NCBI GenBank assembly: GCA_026545225.1
Contig: CM048845.1
Location: 83,665,033 to 83,729,032, forward strand
Length of the DNA: 64,000 bases
Direction of reading: 5' to 3'
Origin: Cornus controversa
Lineage: Eukaryota; Streptophyta; Magnoliopsida; Cornales; Cornaceae
Shown: positions 46,071-55,329 of the stretch, one piece after another
Layout: each line of letters starts with the position of its first letter
How positions within the stretch are numbered: position 1 is the stretch's first letter
The notes under the pieces: generated by a model
What the model saw: the letters and a program-made list of their open reading frames with translations, nothing else
Told to the model about the DNA's origin: nothing
Database searches by the model: none
Program-made: the position numbers and the translations under genes

Positions 46071-46762
46071 GGGAAAATTATTTTTTGGAGACCAAAATTA
46101 AAAAATAATTGCCTTAAAGTGACACTAAAGATAAAAAGATGAATAGTCACCAATCCTAAAACAAAATTGCTCTTTAGTGACCATTTGAGGATAGTTTTGT
46201 CAAAGTGTTTTATGTAATTACTAAATATGATTAACTAATTAAATATATTAAACATAATACTTTTCACGTTCTATTATGCATTTGACCTATTATAGGATTG
46301 GAAACTTAAGACCCAACTTTGCATTCTATATATATATATATAATTTTTTATTATATTTTATGGAGATACACAGTTGAGGCGAATAGTTCAAAATTGTAGA
46401 AATCCTTATTGGATTCTCATCATATTTAAAGGTTCAATTGAACAAAAGAGACTTAATAATGGATAAATACCATTTAAGAGAGAGTTAAAAAATTGAATGA
46501 TTTGGAATTGTATATAGAATCTAGATTCACCATATTTATATTATTAGTATTTGCAGTTGATATACATAGTATATGCAAGAGTGTGTACAGGCAATGTTTT
46601 AAGTTGGTGGAGGGAGAGATGGGGGAAATGTGTTTTTGTAATTGAGTCTAAAATGGTCACTAAAGAGCAATATAGTTTTAGAATTGGTAACTATTCGTGC
46701 TTTATGGTCACTATAAAACAATTATCTTTAATTTTGGTCCCTTAAATATAATTAATTTTCCC
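46071..46762. mobile_element. MULE-type MITE with about 112-bp TIRs
   Basis: The left arm from GGGAAAATTA and the reverse complement of the right arm (46,651-46,762) align over about 112 bp, sharing GACCAAAATTAAA, AATAGT(C/T)ACCAAT and TTGCTCTTTAGTGACCATTT. The flanks ATAGCATA (left) and ACAGTAGA (right here; ATAGCAGA in copy 1) suggest a decayed 8-9 bp target duplication. The 450-bp centre is AT-rich with no transposase. Confidence 0.8.
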
Positions 46763-47526
46763 ACAGTAGAAACTTCAAAAGCCATAGAAGGAAGGAGATC
46801 GAGATTCCCCAAATATCCTTAGGAAAAAAAATCCCACCCCCAAATAGCAAAAACTTCAAAAGCCATAGAAGGAAGGAGATGGAGATTCCTTGCTACAGGT
46901 TCAACAATTTTTCAACGCAAACAAGCAAAAAAAATGAAAACTTCAAATATATATACATACATATACATATTTTTTACTTTCTTTCCCCGGGTTCTAACAC
47001 AGCCTTGAAAAATATCATAACATCTAGACCTCAAGGTCCAAATCTGGATTAAACATCAAATAATTGTGGTCAATATGTATCCGTATTTCATAACAATCTC
47101 AAAATCAACCTTAAACATACATTTCTGTTTATAAAGAAAAATTTTCAAAGAGTTAAATCTATTTGTAGTTTGATTTAATGGATAAACAAAATTGATTACA
47201 TTTTTTTGAATTTTGACTAAGTTGTATGCATAATAACAACATATATTAATATTATAACTTTTGATGCTTTTGATATTTGGAGGTTGGGTTGAAGAAGATG
47301 AAGAAGGAATTGTAAAACCCTAGATAAAAAGAATGATATTTTGGACATTAAAGTTAAATGATCACTTATGACAATTATTTTTCAAGTTTGGTTACTATTT
47401 ATCTTTTATTGAAATTAAGGTCACTATAAAGTAATTTATTTTTAAATTTTGGTCACCAAAATATAATTTTTCCTTCTTTAAATCTTTGAAAAACTCTAAT
47501 CTCTCTCTCCATTGTGCAGGATAAAT

Positions 47527-47811
47527 ATGGACCCTGAAATGGTGTATGATCTTACGATGTCCATATTGTGCTGTATCACTGTTACTACTCTGTGTATAAT
47601 TAACTTTATAGAAACATCTAAAGAGTCGCAACCACCACCACATGAACATATTTTTAACATCTTCCTTTACATTGTCGATGCCTACATTGTTATAACATCT
47701 TCTATTAGAGTTTTCATAACAATGAGGAGGAGATCAGTGAAGGTTGTAGCTGAAGAGTGTCAACTGGAGGTGCAATCTAAAGATGAATTATGCTTATCCA
47801 TCAAAGAATGA
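47527..47811 (+). CDS. Small two-helix membrane protein, copy 2 (intact form)
   Basis: A 94-residue frame from MDPEMVYDLTMS to CLSIKE. The ATG is 8 bases after a good 3' splice site (CTCTCTCTCCATTGTGCAG, AG at 47,518-47,519), so an upstream non-coding or coding exon is implied. Predicted helices are at about residues 7-29 (LCCITVTTLCIINF) and 46-70 (IFNIFLYIVDAYIVI), with a Pro-rich loop between them and a charged tail (MRRRSVKVVAEECQLEVQSK). The family is not recognised. Copy 1 has the same protein up to the tail. A GTTGTA at codon about 75 could be a donor for the exon at 47,960. Expression is unproven, and a chance frame in a recent duplicate is possible. Confidence 0.45.
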   Translation: MDPEMVYDLTMSILCCITVTTLCIINFIETSKESQPPPHEHIFNIFLYIVDAYIVITSSIRVFITMRRRSVKVVAEECQLEVQSKDELCLSIKE

Positions 47812-47959
47812 TCAATCCATAAATGCATGGTTTAGATTTGAACTTTCTGTCTATTTTTTTTTTTTAATATAATAATTATTATTATTACTATTATGTTCAT
47901 GCTGTTAACGTTAAGTTAAGTTCACATTCTTATATAAAAACTTTATTATTCATTTTAAG

Positions 47960-48126
47960 GCATTGACTTGCTGATTCAGTTTCCTGGTGTCTTCTTCTCC
48001 TCGAGAGATTTTTGTTTGTTCTTCCCCTTGGGACATATCTGCTCTCCAAGTACAATATTCTGGGTTTTCATGGGCAACCCTACAATTCTTTATTATACAA
48101 ATTATTTATTACACGATAATATGTAG
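47960..48126 (+). other. Putative downstream exon of the small gene, copy 2
   Basis: After a TTTTAAG acceptor-like site a 54-codon frame runs IDLLIQFPGVFFSSRDFCLF, PLGHICSPSTIFWVFMGNP, then TILYYTNYLLHDNM and a TAG stop at 48,124-48,126. The composition is more protein-like than the surroundings. Copy 1 carries the same start but a one-base deletion. Confidence 0.35.
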
Positions 48127-48198
48127 AAATCTCTATATATATATATAAATTTGTAAAAGCCTCTATTTTTATTGAATCTACCTTTTTATTGAATCTCT

Positions 48199-48702
48199 AA
48201 AATTATTATGACAATGTATTTTTATAATTTTTATTTATCGTATTTAACATGTACGATTTTGAGTCTTTCACTCAAATGACTGAGATAAACTACTATCATA
48301 TTTCATAGAAATCAACGTGTTACATTTTACTAGATAGAATGTCCAACTCTATCGGTGAATGCAAACTATATTTCTGATTATGTAAATTGATGATTTATAT
48401 CTTGACTTTATACATCTAAATCACCAATACACGTAAAACACTAAATAAATGCATAAGATACAATGTCATCTCCTCAATCCTCATGATTTTATTTCATTTG
48501 CTGGCCAAAATCTTCACCAATAAGAAGAAGAAACAAATACGAAAAGTACAAAATATATTGGAAGAACATGTTGTCAATAGTTTTGTCAAGTGCATACCAT
48601 CCTTTTTTTTTTCTCTCTTTAAATTAATATGGATAATAAACATGATATGTATACATATATAAATATTTGAATACCGTATAATAATCTAACGGCACACACG
48701 CG
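48199..48702. repeat. Segmental duplication block, copy 2, outer part
   Basis: Counterpart of 1,330-1,904, missing a few short segments (for example the part with AATTAATTAATAGC). Confidence 0.85.
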
Positions 48703-49163
48703 TTATAGAAGGGTTGTTGAACAACTCAGCCTTATTCTTGCAACTAAACGGTTTCATTGCTGTTGACTTTAGTCTTACTCCTCAATTCTTACAGAAGGGT
48801 TGCTGGAAGAACACCAACACTCTGATCGCTTCGTAGTTATTGAATCCCTTTCCTTTTTAGATACAAAATTTGTAAGGAAGAAATTTGTTCCGCTGATCAA
48901 ACTGTGCAGATTGATGTTGTCTTTGTGAATCCCGTTGATTAGATGAAGAAGAGTATCACTACTTATATACTCCGTGTGTGTGCGCTCTCGAAAATATATC
49001 AGAAAAATCAGAAAATATTTTTTTTCTCACAAATCTCTCTTTTAGCTCCAATCTCTATAAAAATATTCAATCTCTAGTCTCTTTTATATGTTGAAGTATA
49101 AAGAAGTATTTATACGGTAGAGAGTTCTTACTATACTTGGAAAATAAGTTTTAGTTCCCTAAT
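48703..49163. other. Unassigned stretch, possibly a transposon fragment
   Basis: Less AT-rich than its neighbours, with two copies of an AGAAGGGTTG motif at 48,707 and 48,792. No coding sequence or ends recognised. It begins exactly where the segmental duplication ends. Confidence 0.35.
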
Positions 49164-49252
49164 GCTGCATTTGGTACGCAACAATAGAATGGAATGACTA
49201 TTCCATCAAAGTGAGAATGAAATGAGAATGTGAATAGAATGGAATGGTCATT
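49164..49252. mobile_element. GGAATGG-family left end, truncated
   Basis: GCTGCATTTGGTACGCAACA followed by GGAATGACTATTCC and GGAATGGTCATT matches the left ends at 15,057 and 32,180. It stops where the CACTA-like end starts. Confidence 0.6.
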
Positions 49253-49615
49253 CACTAAAAGATTTTTTTATATCACCGGTGGTTTAAGCTGCCGGAAAAT
49301 GCTTCCAAAATCGACGGAAAAAACTTCATTGGCGGTTCACCGGCGATTAAAAAATCTGCCAAAAAATATTCTGCCGGTAGAGAATTACCTATAGTTTTGT
49401 TAAATTGCCGGCAATTTATTTACAGCCTCCAGAATTATACCGGTGATTTTATCCACCGATAAATACCTTTAAAGTGCCGGTAATGATTAATTTTTACTGA
49501 CAGTTTACTATAAACCGTCGTTAAATCACTAATAGTTTTTCTAAAACTGCCGGTACATATTGGAAATGTTACTTTTACCGGCGATTAACAAAAAACCGCC
49601 AGTAAATGTTTTTTT
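49253..49615 (+). mobile_element. CACTA transposon terminal region
   Basis: CACTA at 49,253-49,257 is followed by many copies, in both orientations, of a CCGGCGGTTT/GCCGGTA-type subterminal motif (for example CACCGGTGGTTTAAGCTGCC, TTGGCGGTTCACCGGCGATT, TTACCGGCGATTAAC). This is typical of the first few hundred bases of plant CACTA elements. No transposase and no certain opposite end were found downstream. Confidence 0.75.
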
Positions 49616-50257
49616 TTTTCCCTCAAATTTAGAATCAGCTAGCAATTGTGGTGCTCTTCTTCCTTTTGTGTCTTACTTGGAAGTTTAAAGGCAACAGTTC
49701 AATGAGACCAATATAACATGTATGAAACAAGTTGGAAGAAATCTGCAAAGAGCAACAATGAATTGCTAAAAAAAATTAAGTCAGAAGTACCAATGATGTG
49801 GCTCATTTTACTCCTACCATTTTAAACAAAGGAGGGTCAAATGTACCATTTAGTTACAAAACTGTCTCAGCCATATCATTATGGATGAAATATATTGCAT
49901 AAAAGTAAGTATTTTTCCTATCAGAAAAATAATAATAATAATTCCACAACAAATTATTAATTCTAGTATCAACTTCCAATTCCAGAGATATGACAGCTCC
50001 CTTTGTGAGAAGTGGGGTTTCGCTTCAATTTGAATCCGCTCAAACTCCTCTAAATAATCGAGTGTGTGAAGCTTTGAGAGCCTTCCGTGCATTGCTGGAC
50101 GTGATCCTGTAATGGTGTTGCTTTGTAAGAGCTTGCAAAACACCTCTTTCAATAAGAACTACTAACAGAGTTGTCCCCATGCAGCCAGACCATATATTAA
50201 CAAATTCAATTCATCCCCATTAATATGTTATCATTTTGAGTATCACACAGCAATGGT

Positions 50258-50390
50258 TTTGACTATCACTAATAATTGGATTATTAGTGACAGTAAGGAA
50301 TTATCACTAATACGCATGCGTATTAGTAACGGTATGTCCTGTCCCTAATACCTACATTTAGACCGTCTCTAATACTACAAATATATTTTT
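50258..50390. mobile_element. Palindromic subterminal-type repeats, possible second CACTA-like relic
   Basis: ACTAATACGCATGCGTATTAGT (50,306-50,327) is a perfect 22-bp palindrome, written here as two halves ACTAATACGCA and TGCGTATTAGT. CACTAATAATTGG/ATTATTAGTG (50,267-50,289) is a near-palindrome. ATTAGTAACGGTATG and GACCGTCTCTAATAC motifs follow. Such ACCGTCACTAAT-like repeats are known from another type of plant CACTA subterminal region. Confidence 0.45.
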
Positions 50391-50595
50391 TTAATTTATA
50401 TATTTTGCTTAATTTCTGTTCTTATAATTTGCTTGATTTGTTAATTTACATTTCTTAAGCTAATAACAATATAACAAAAATATTAATATCAAAATTCAAA
50501 ATAAATTATATATATGACAATATTAAATAAATATTGAATAAATTACATACCAATACCTTGGGACTTTTTTTATAAATAAAACCAATTAGTACAAG

Positions 50596-51012
50596 CTAGT
50601 TCAACATCCAATATAACAAAATAAAACCTACACAAGCAAATCCAGAATTAAGGTGGTGTTGGTGCTGAATGGGGTGTTGGTGTTGGGACTGACTCTGATG
50701 TCGTTGGTGTTGGTGTTGATTGGGGCTGCTGAGAAAACTAGAACCATGGTGGTGAATGCTGATACTGTCACCATAGTGGCAGCCGGGAATACCTTGATGG
50801 TGCATGCTGTTATTCCTAACACCACCTAGTTGCTCCATTAATAATATTGATCGCACATTTTCAGCTTCAATTGATGCCCAAGTCAACCCCATGAAGCCAA
50901 GTGCAAGTAGTAAGTAGGCAGTAAAAAACGTTCCTGTACGGCTTCCCAAAATGCAACCAAAGGCATAGTAGGCCAATTGTTGTTGTTGTACATCGAAGCA
51001 AAGAATATACAA
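50596..51012 (-). CDS. Unrecognised open frame, Gln/His-rich, doubtful
   Basis: A 138-codon frame on the minus strand. It holds a hydrophobic part (FFTAYLLLALGFMGL), then WASIEAENVRSILLMEQLGG, then a Gln/His/Asn-rich tail (CCAACACCAACA-type repeats). The non-repetitive middle is more protein-like than most frames here and GC content is higher than its surroundings. No known domain was recognised and no introns or start context support it. It may be a captured fragment in the CACTA-like or Mutator-like elements on either side. Confidence 0.2.
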   Translation of the reverse strand: MYILCFDVQQQQLAYYAFGCILGSRTGTFFTAYLLLALGFMGLTWASIEAENVRSILLMEQLGGVRNNSMHHQGIPGCHYGDSISIHHHGSSFLSSPNQHQHQRHQSQSQHQHPIQHQHHLNSGFACVGFILLYWMLN

Positions 51013-51259
51013 AACAGAAAGAATAGAAGCATAAATAGAAACAAATATAGAAAAATGGAATTCCTAGGAACACCAACTCTTTCTTGCCAACTATGTTTAC
51101 GACTGACTCTTTCTTGTTCTTATCTACTCCTGTATCAAAATCATAAATGTCGTTGCTACCATATTACACATATATGAATACACAACCCACACCAAAGAGT
51201 TAAAAATAGTTCTGCCATGAAGATGATAATCTGCCAATGGTGTAATGTTAACATTTAGC

Positions 51260-52455
51260 GAACATGCAAGAGGGAACTCACACTTGGTGAGTCTAGCCTG
51301 TGATCTTCAGGATGAAAATTCATTATAATTTTCACTTTGATAATAAATACATAATACTGAAAGGAGAAACAAGTTGAAGAAATAATAATAATAAAAAATA
51401 ATAACAAAATAGGAGGAAAAAAGAGGTAAAATGACAAAAGCCAAAAAGCCATATGGAACTCTGGTGGGTCTGTGGTGGAGGTCTGGTAGGTGCTCATAAT
51501 GAGGAGGTGGTGTTTGGAGCTCCGGCCATGGTGGAAATGAAGACTTGGCTCTTTGCAAGGGAGATGGTTTCCATGGTGGTTCACTGTGAAGAGATGTTGG
51601 AGATAGAGATGAGGTGCTCGGGCAATGGTGGTGTTTCTGTATGCGTCTTCAATGGTGGTGAACAATAATGGTGGAGATAGCGGTGCAATTGATGATAGTG
51701 GTTCTAGGAGGTTGAGCATGGAGTTTTGGTTGATTGTCAGGGAAGATAATGCATGGGTGGTGCTTGATTGGAAGAAAATTGGTCGGAGAAGATATCCGAG
51801 GTGATGCTCCATGGGTGCCTCAGGTCTTGTTGTGGGTTGATGAGCAGTGACGACGGTGCTTCAGGTGGAGGAACAGTGGGTCTTCACAGCGACAGTGAGG
51901 TGATTTCAAAATTGGTTTCGTTGGTGGATCTTGGTAATGGTCATGGAGCAACCGTGTACCTTGCATGACCATCGTGGCTTCGAGTCTTCTTGCACGGCAA
52001 TGGTGTGCTTGGTTGGGAGAGATTGAAGTTGGCAGTGAGAAAGAGAAGAAAGAGAGAGAGAGAGTTTTCAAGCTCCAGTGTATAAATGTGTGTGTATATA
52101 GTGTATGTATAGAAAATATATATATATATATATTTATATAACAAAACATTGTAGAGAGAGAGTGTGTGATAATTAGAAGGAGGGAGAGAATCGGGAGAGA
52201 TAAGGAGAAATAATTATAAAAAACAAAAGTGGAGGTCAAAAATGACATTTCATGCGTGGGAAGGGCAAAAATATCCATTTTACACTCCTTTTTTGCTGGC
52301 GTCAGCATATTCTGTTTGTCTATTGACGTCGTATTAATGGAGGAAGTGAATTGAGACGTGAATCCAAAATTGAGGGGGTGTAGTCGGGATTATTAAAACT
52401 AGAGGGGGTCTAGCTGGAATATTGACTAAACTGAGGGGGTGTAAGTGTTATTTAC
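51260..52455. mobile_element. Probable Mutator-like element, right end only
   Basis: The stretch ends with CTGAGGGGGTGTAAGTGTTA and TTTAC (to 52,455). Read inward, this is GTAAATAACACTTACACCCC, like the end of the small element at 54,327-54,695. Inward motifs CTAGAGGGGGTCTAG and a GACGTC-type stretch also match that element. The interior (51,440-52,030) is a GGTGGTGG-rich, GC-richer stretch like the interiors of the other Mutator-like elements here. No left inverted end was found, so the left limit is arbitrary. The overlapping open frames on both strands are low-complexity. Confidence 0.45.
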
Positions 52456-52899
52456 ATAATAAAATAATATTTTACTTTTTTTTTGTCCACTAACTTTCAA
52501 AACATGATAAAGGGCTACTGCAATTCATTTTCTTTTTTTCTCTCTTTCTATCCTCTTTTTTCTTTTCATTTTTTCATAACTACTCCGTAATATTTTTATT
52601 TTCTTTCTTTTCTCTCCTAGCTAGTTATCCAAACGTGGCTTAAATGTTTGAAAAAATTATATTTTAACCCCTTAAGGTTTGTCCATATATACGTCAACCT
52701 GACCCCCCCCCCCCCCAACGTTTGTGTATTAACCTTATACATCACTTTAGTCCCTTATGTCATTGTCAACGGTCAGATTTCTTACATCATGCAAACAATA
52801 GCCAAAAAATGCTTAGAATGCCCTTATACAATTATGAAGCTCAAACCCATTAGCCATGAGGGAACAAAGGAACCCTCTGGAGGGAACCCAATGACTCCC

Positions 52900-52973
52900 A
52901 CTCCAAGACCGAGTGGTGATTGTCACAGGCGGCTCTCGAGGAATCGGCCAAGTCACCTCGCCTCTCTAGGTGT
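52900..52973 (+). pseudogene. SDR N-terminal fragment (cofactor-binding motif)
   Basis: The plus strand reads LQDRVVIVTGGSRGIG, the first beta strand and TGxxxGIG dinucleotide-binding motif of classical short-chain dehydrogenases/reductases. In the next frame it reads SHLASLGV, the usual continuation. A few bases are therefore deleted after GIG. The fragment stops at about 52,973, where the sequence switches to the inverted piece. Confidence 0.85.
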
Positions 52974-52984
52974 CATATGTTGGC

Positions 52985-53421
52985 GACGAAACATCGGTGC
53001 CACATAATTCTCAGTGATCCCAGTCCCCTTTAGATCCTTTGCCAGAATCTTTACCATTGCCTCTATCGCGACCTTCGATACTGTGTATGTCCCAAACTCA
53101 GGCCGTAGTGCCGCTGCCTATGATGTCAATAAGCATATGATCCTTCTTTCGCCGCCGCATCTCAGCCAATTCGTCATCTCTTTACAACATAAGAAGGCTC
53201 ATCTGGTGTTGATTCCAAAAGTTCTGTTAAACTGCTCTAGAGAGGTGTTGGAGATGATCAGGTATTTGGGGTTGAGAACGCCGGCTGAGTTGACCATCAT
53301 GTGGAGTGGTGAGTTGACGGTTGACTCGGTAGCATCGAAAAGGGACTTGACTTGGGTTGGGTCAGAAACGTTGGCTTTGACAGTGATTACGCGTGGAGAG
53401 TCAGCGGTGGAGTTGATTTGA
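52985..53421 (-). pseudogene. SDR central fragment, inverted relative to the N-terminal piece
   Basis: On the minus strand from about 53,421 the frame reads SQINSTADSPRVITVKANVS, then DPTQVKSLFDATES, PLHMMVNSAGVLNPKY (the NxAG motif), NTSLEQFNRTFGINTR, stop, AFLCCKEM, RRIICLLTS, stop, AAALRPEFGTYTVSKVAIEA (the catalytic YxxxK), MVKILAKDLKGTGI, then VAP, where homology ends. Stops are TGA at 53,199-53,201 and TAG at 53,118-53,120. The C-terminal third is absent. From memory the closest group is the plant NADPH-dependent aldehyde reductase-like SDRs. No intron interrupts the piece. Confidence 0.9.
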
Positions 53422-53584
53422 GAGACGACAAGTTAGGATTTTGAAATCAAATTAGGGTTTTGAAATTGCAAACTCAAATTAGGGCTCCAATAGGTGAGTT
53501 TGTCAGTGGTGGCAATGGGGATTTTACTGCAAATGGTGGCAGTTGGGTTGGTCTTTAGTAGAGACTGGCGATGGTGGTGGCGGT

Positions 53585-53885
53585 GGCGACGAACGGTGGT
53601 GGTTGGTGTCGATGCTATAGTGGCGATGGCGTTCGTGTCGATGCTATAATGGTTAATGAATATGTTGCAGGGTTTAGATTTGCTGGTTCGAATTTGATGA
53701 TACAAATACTTGGCTGATGATGAACGGTGGTGTTGGCAGCGAACTGTTGTGGTTGGTGTTGATGCTATAGTGGCGGTGGCATTTGTGTCGATGCTACAGT
53801 GGTTGATGAAAACATTGTAGGGTTCAAATTTGATGGTTCAGATTTGATGATACAGATACTTGGCTGGTGATGAACGGTGGTGTTG
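53585..53885. repeat. 150-bp tandem duplication inside the Pack-MULE
   Basis: Units starting at CGAACGGTGGTGGTTGGTGT (53,590) and CGAACTGTTGTGGTTGGTGT (53,740) are collinear through GATGCTATAGTGGCG, TTTGATGATACA and ACTTGGCTG. Their divergence suggests an older duplication than the element's insertion. Confidence 0.85.
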
Positions 53886-54326
53886 GTGACTAACGATGGT
53901 GGTTGCTGCTCCTATGGGTACGTTGTGGTGGTGGTGGTGTTTGGGTGGTTACTGTTACCGCATGTTGTGCTGGTGGTGGTGTTTGGGTGATAGGGTTAAA
54001 ATGTACGTGATAGAGGTGTGTTTGGGAGGTGGAGTAAATATAACTTGGACAAGTATAGTATATAAGTAGAGTAGTTTAGTCATTTCAGCATATTGTTGAC
54101 CAAAGTCAACCAAAAACTACTGACAGGGAGTGAAAATGAAGATTTGCAAAAGCGGGGTGAGAGGGGGGGGGGGGTGGGGGTCTGGTTCATGTATGGACAA
54201 ACCTCAGGGGTCAAAATGTAATTTGCCCTAAATGTTTTTTGCCTTTGCAGAGAACAAAGGCACGTGAAGAAGTTAATGAGAGGCTACGAAGGAATTGCTT
54301 CCACGTGTCATGGGAAAAAAGTAAAA

Positions 54327-54695
54327 AGGTAATTACCACTTACACCATAGTATATTCCGACAAAACTTCTTATAACTTTAATATTTTTTACTACACCTTC
54401 GATCAGTGACGTCTTTCAGATTTACTAACATTTTTATTTTATTTTATGATTTTACCCATAATTATTATGAAATCAAATATGTCATTTCATGCATGAGAAA
54501 GACAAATAATAATTTCTACACTTTTCTTTTGTTACGTCAACAAATTCTGTTTATTTGCTAATGTCGCACCAACTTAGGAGGAAAATCAATACGTGAACAC
54601 AAAATTTAGAGAATGAAATAAAAAATAATGAAACCTGAGGAGGTCTGATCAGAATATAATTGTCTAAACTAAAAGGGTGTAAGTGATAATTACCC
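54327..54695. mobile_element. MULE-related MITE, about 370 bp
   Basis: The left end AGGTAATTACCACTTACACC and the right end read inward, GGGTAATTATCACTTACACC, are inverted repeats. The flanking 9-mers AAAGTAAAA and AAAGAGTGA match at only 6 of 9, so the target duplication is doubtful. The right half resembles the right end at 52,455, including an ACGTCA(A/G)CA motif. Confidence 0.65.
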
Positions 54696-54699
54696 AAAG

Positions 54700-55325
54700 A
54701 GTGAGATTATCATTGCTGCACCACATCTCATTGTGGAAAAGAGTATTCTTCTTGTTTTTTTTTTCTAAATGGCATTTTACTGTTTGGCCAAACAAGTAGA
54801 AATAAAAGCAACAAAAATGGATATATGACATGTTTGTGGTTTTCTGCCACTTACAAAGCATTTTCTGCTGATTGTGTAATTTTTAGAGTATTTTCTGCTT
54901 TTTTTGGTTTCCCTTCCACAATTTTTATAGGTCTTTGTGTCATTGGTATTAAACATGTCCTCTCGCTTCTCAATAAGACTTTCTAGTTTGCATGTGTTTA
55001 CCGTTTCATATATATATATCACAAATACTATAGGATTTGCATGTTGAAGTTTAATATATAGGCCTCCCACATATAATGTCCCAACCGTGAATGGATTTTC
55101 AAAATGAGGCTCTTCTTGTTATATATGTTTGGGATTATTCTGTTCACATTATAGTAGAAACACTTGATGCCTGAGCAAGCATTCTGATGTACTGGTATTT
55201 CTTGAAACTGAAGAACCAAACAGTTCAAATCTTCCACAAGCAAGTTTACCATCATCGATCTCCAACAATAACACTTACCCGAAAAATAAAATTAAAATTT
55301 AATATGATCAACCACGAATGTAACT
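54700..55325 (-). other. Intergenic stretch with an unrecognised 75-codon frame
   Basis: On the minus strand 55,255-55,028 reads MMVNLLVEDLNCLVLQFQEI and later IHSRLGHYMWEAYI. This is somewhat protein-like, but no family was recognised and no splice signals were confirmed. It could be an exon or a captured fragment. Confidence 0.25.
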
Positions 55326-55329
55326 AACT

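Larger units (their letters stand above)
43512..48136. repeat. Segmental duplication block, copy 2, main part
   Basis: The counterpart of 4,771-8,575. It contains the compound microsatellite (44,237-44,301), a retroposon-like insert (45,297-45,506), the complete MULE-type MITE (46,071-46,762), the right arm of the long inverted repeat (47,331-47,480) and the intact version of the small gene. Relative to copy 1 it lacks about 200 bp just after the retroposon insert, including the outer left arm. Confidence 0.9.
52650..54228. mobile_element. Pack-MULE carrying SDR gene fragments, perfect 9-bp TSD
   Basis: The left end GAAAAAATTATATTTTAACC and the right end read inward, GGGCAAATTACATTTTGACC, are inverted repeats. 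They continue through AGGTTTGTCCATA and a C-rich tract (14 Cs at 52,704-52,717; the matching G-rich tract at 54,160-54,180). The flanks are TAAATGTTT at 52,641-52,649 and 54,229-54,237, a perfect 9-bp duplication. The interior holds two oppositely oriented pieces of a short-chain dehydrogenase gene and a 150-bp tandem repeat. No transposase is present. Acquired gene pieces between long Mutator-type TIRs define a Pack-MULE. Confidence 0.9.

Noticed and set aside
51255-52308. Several frames of 66-185 codons on both strands
   Set aside because: GGTGGT/CCACCA-rich interior of a probable Mutator-like element. Frames overlap each other and run into CT repeats.
53014-53421. 135-codon plus-strand frame
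   Set aside because: Antisense shadow of the minus-strand SDR fragment, whose motifs fix the true strand.
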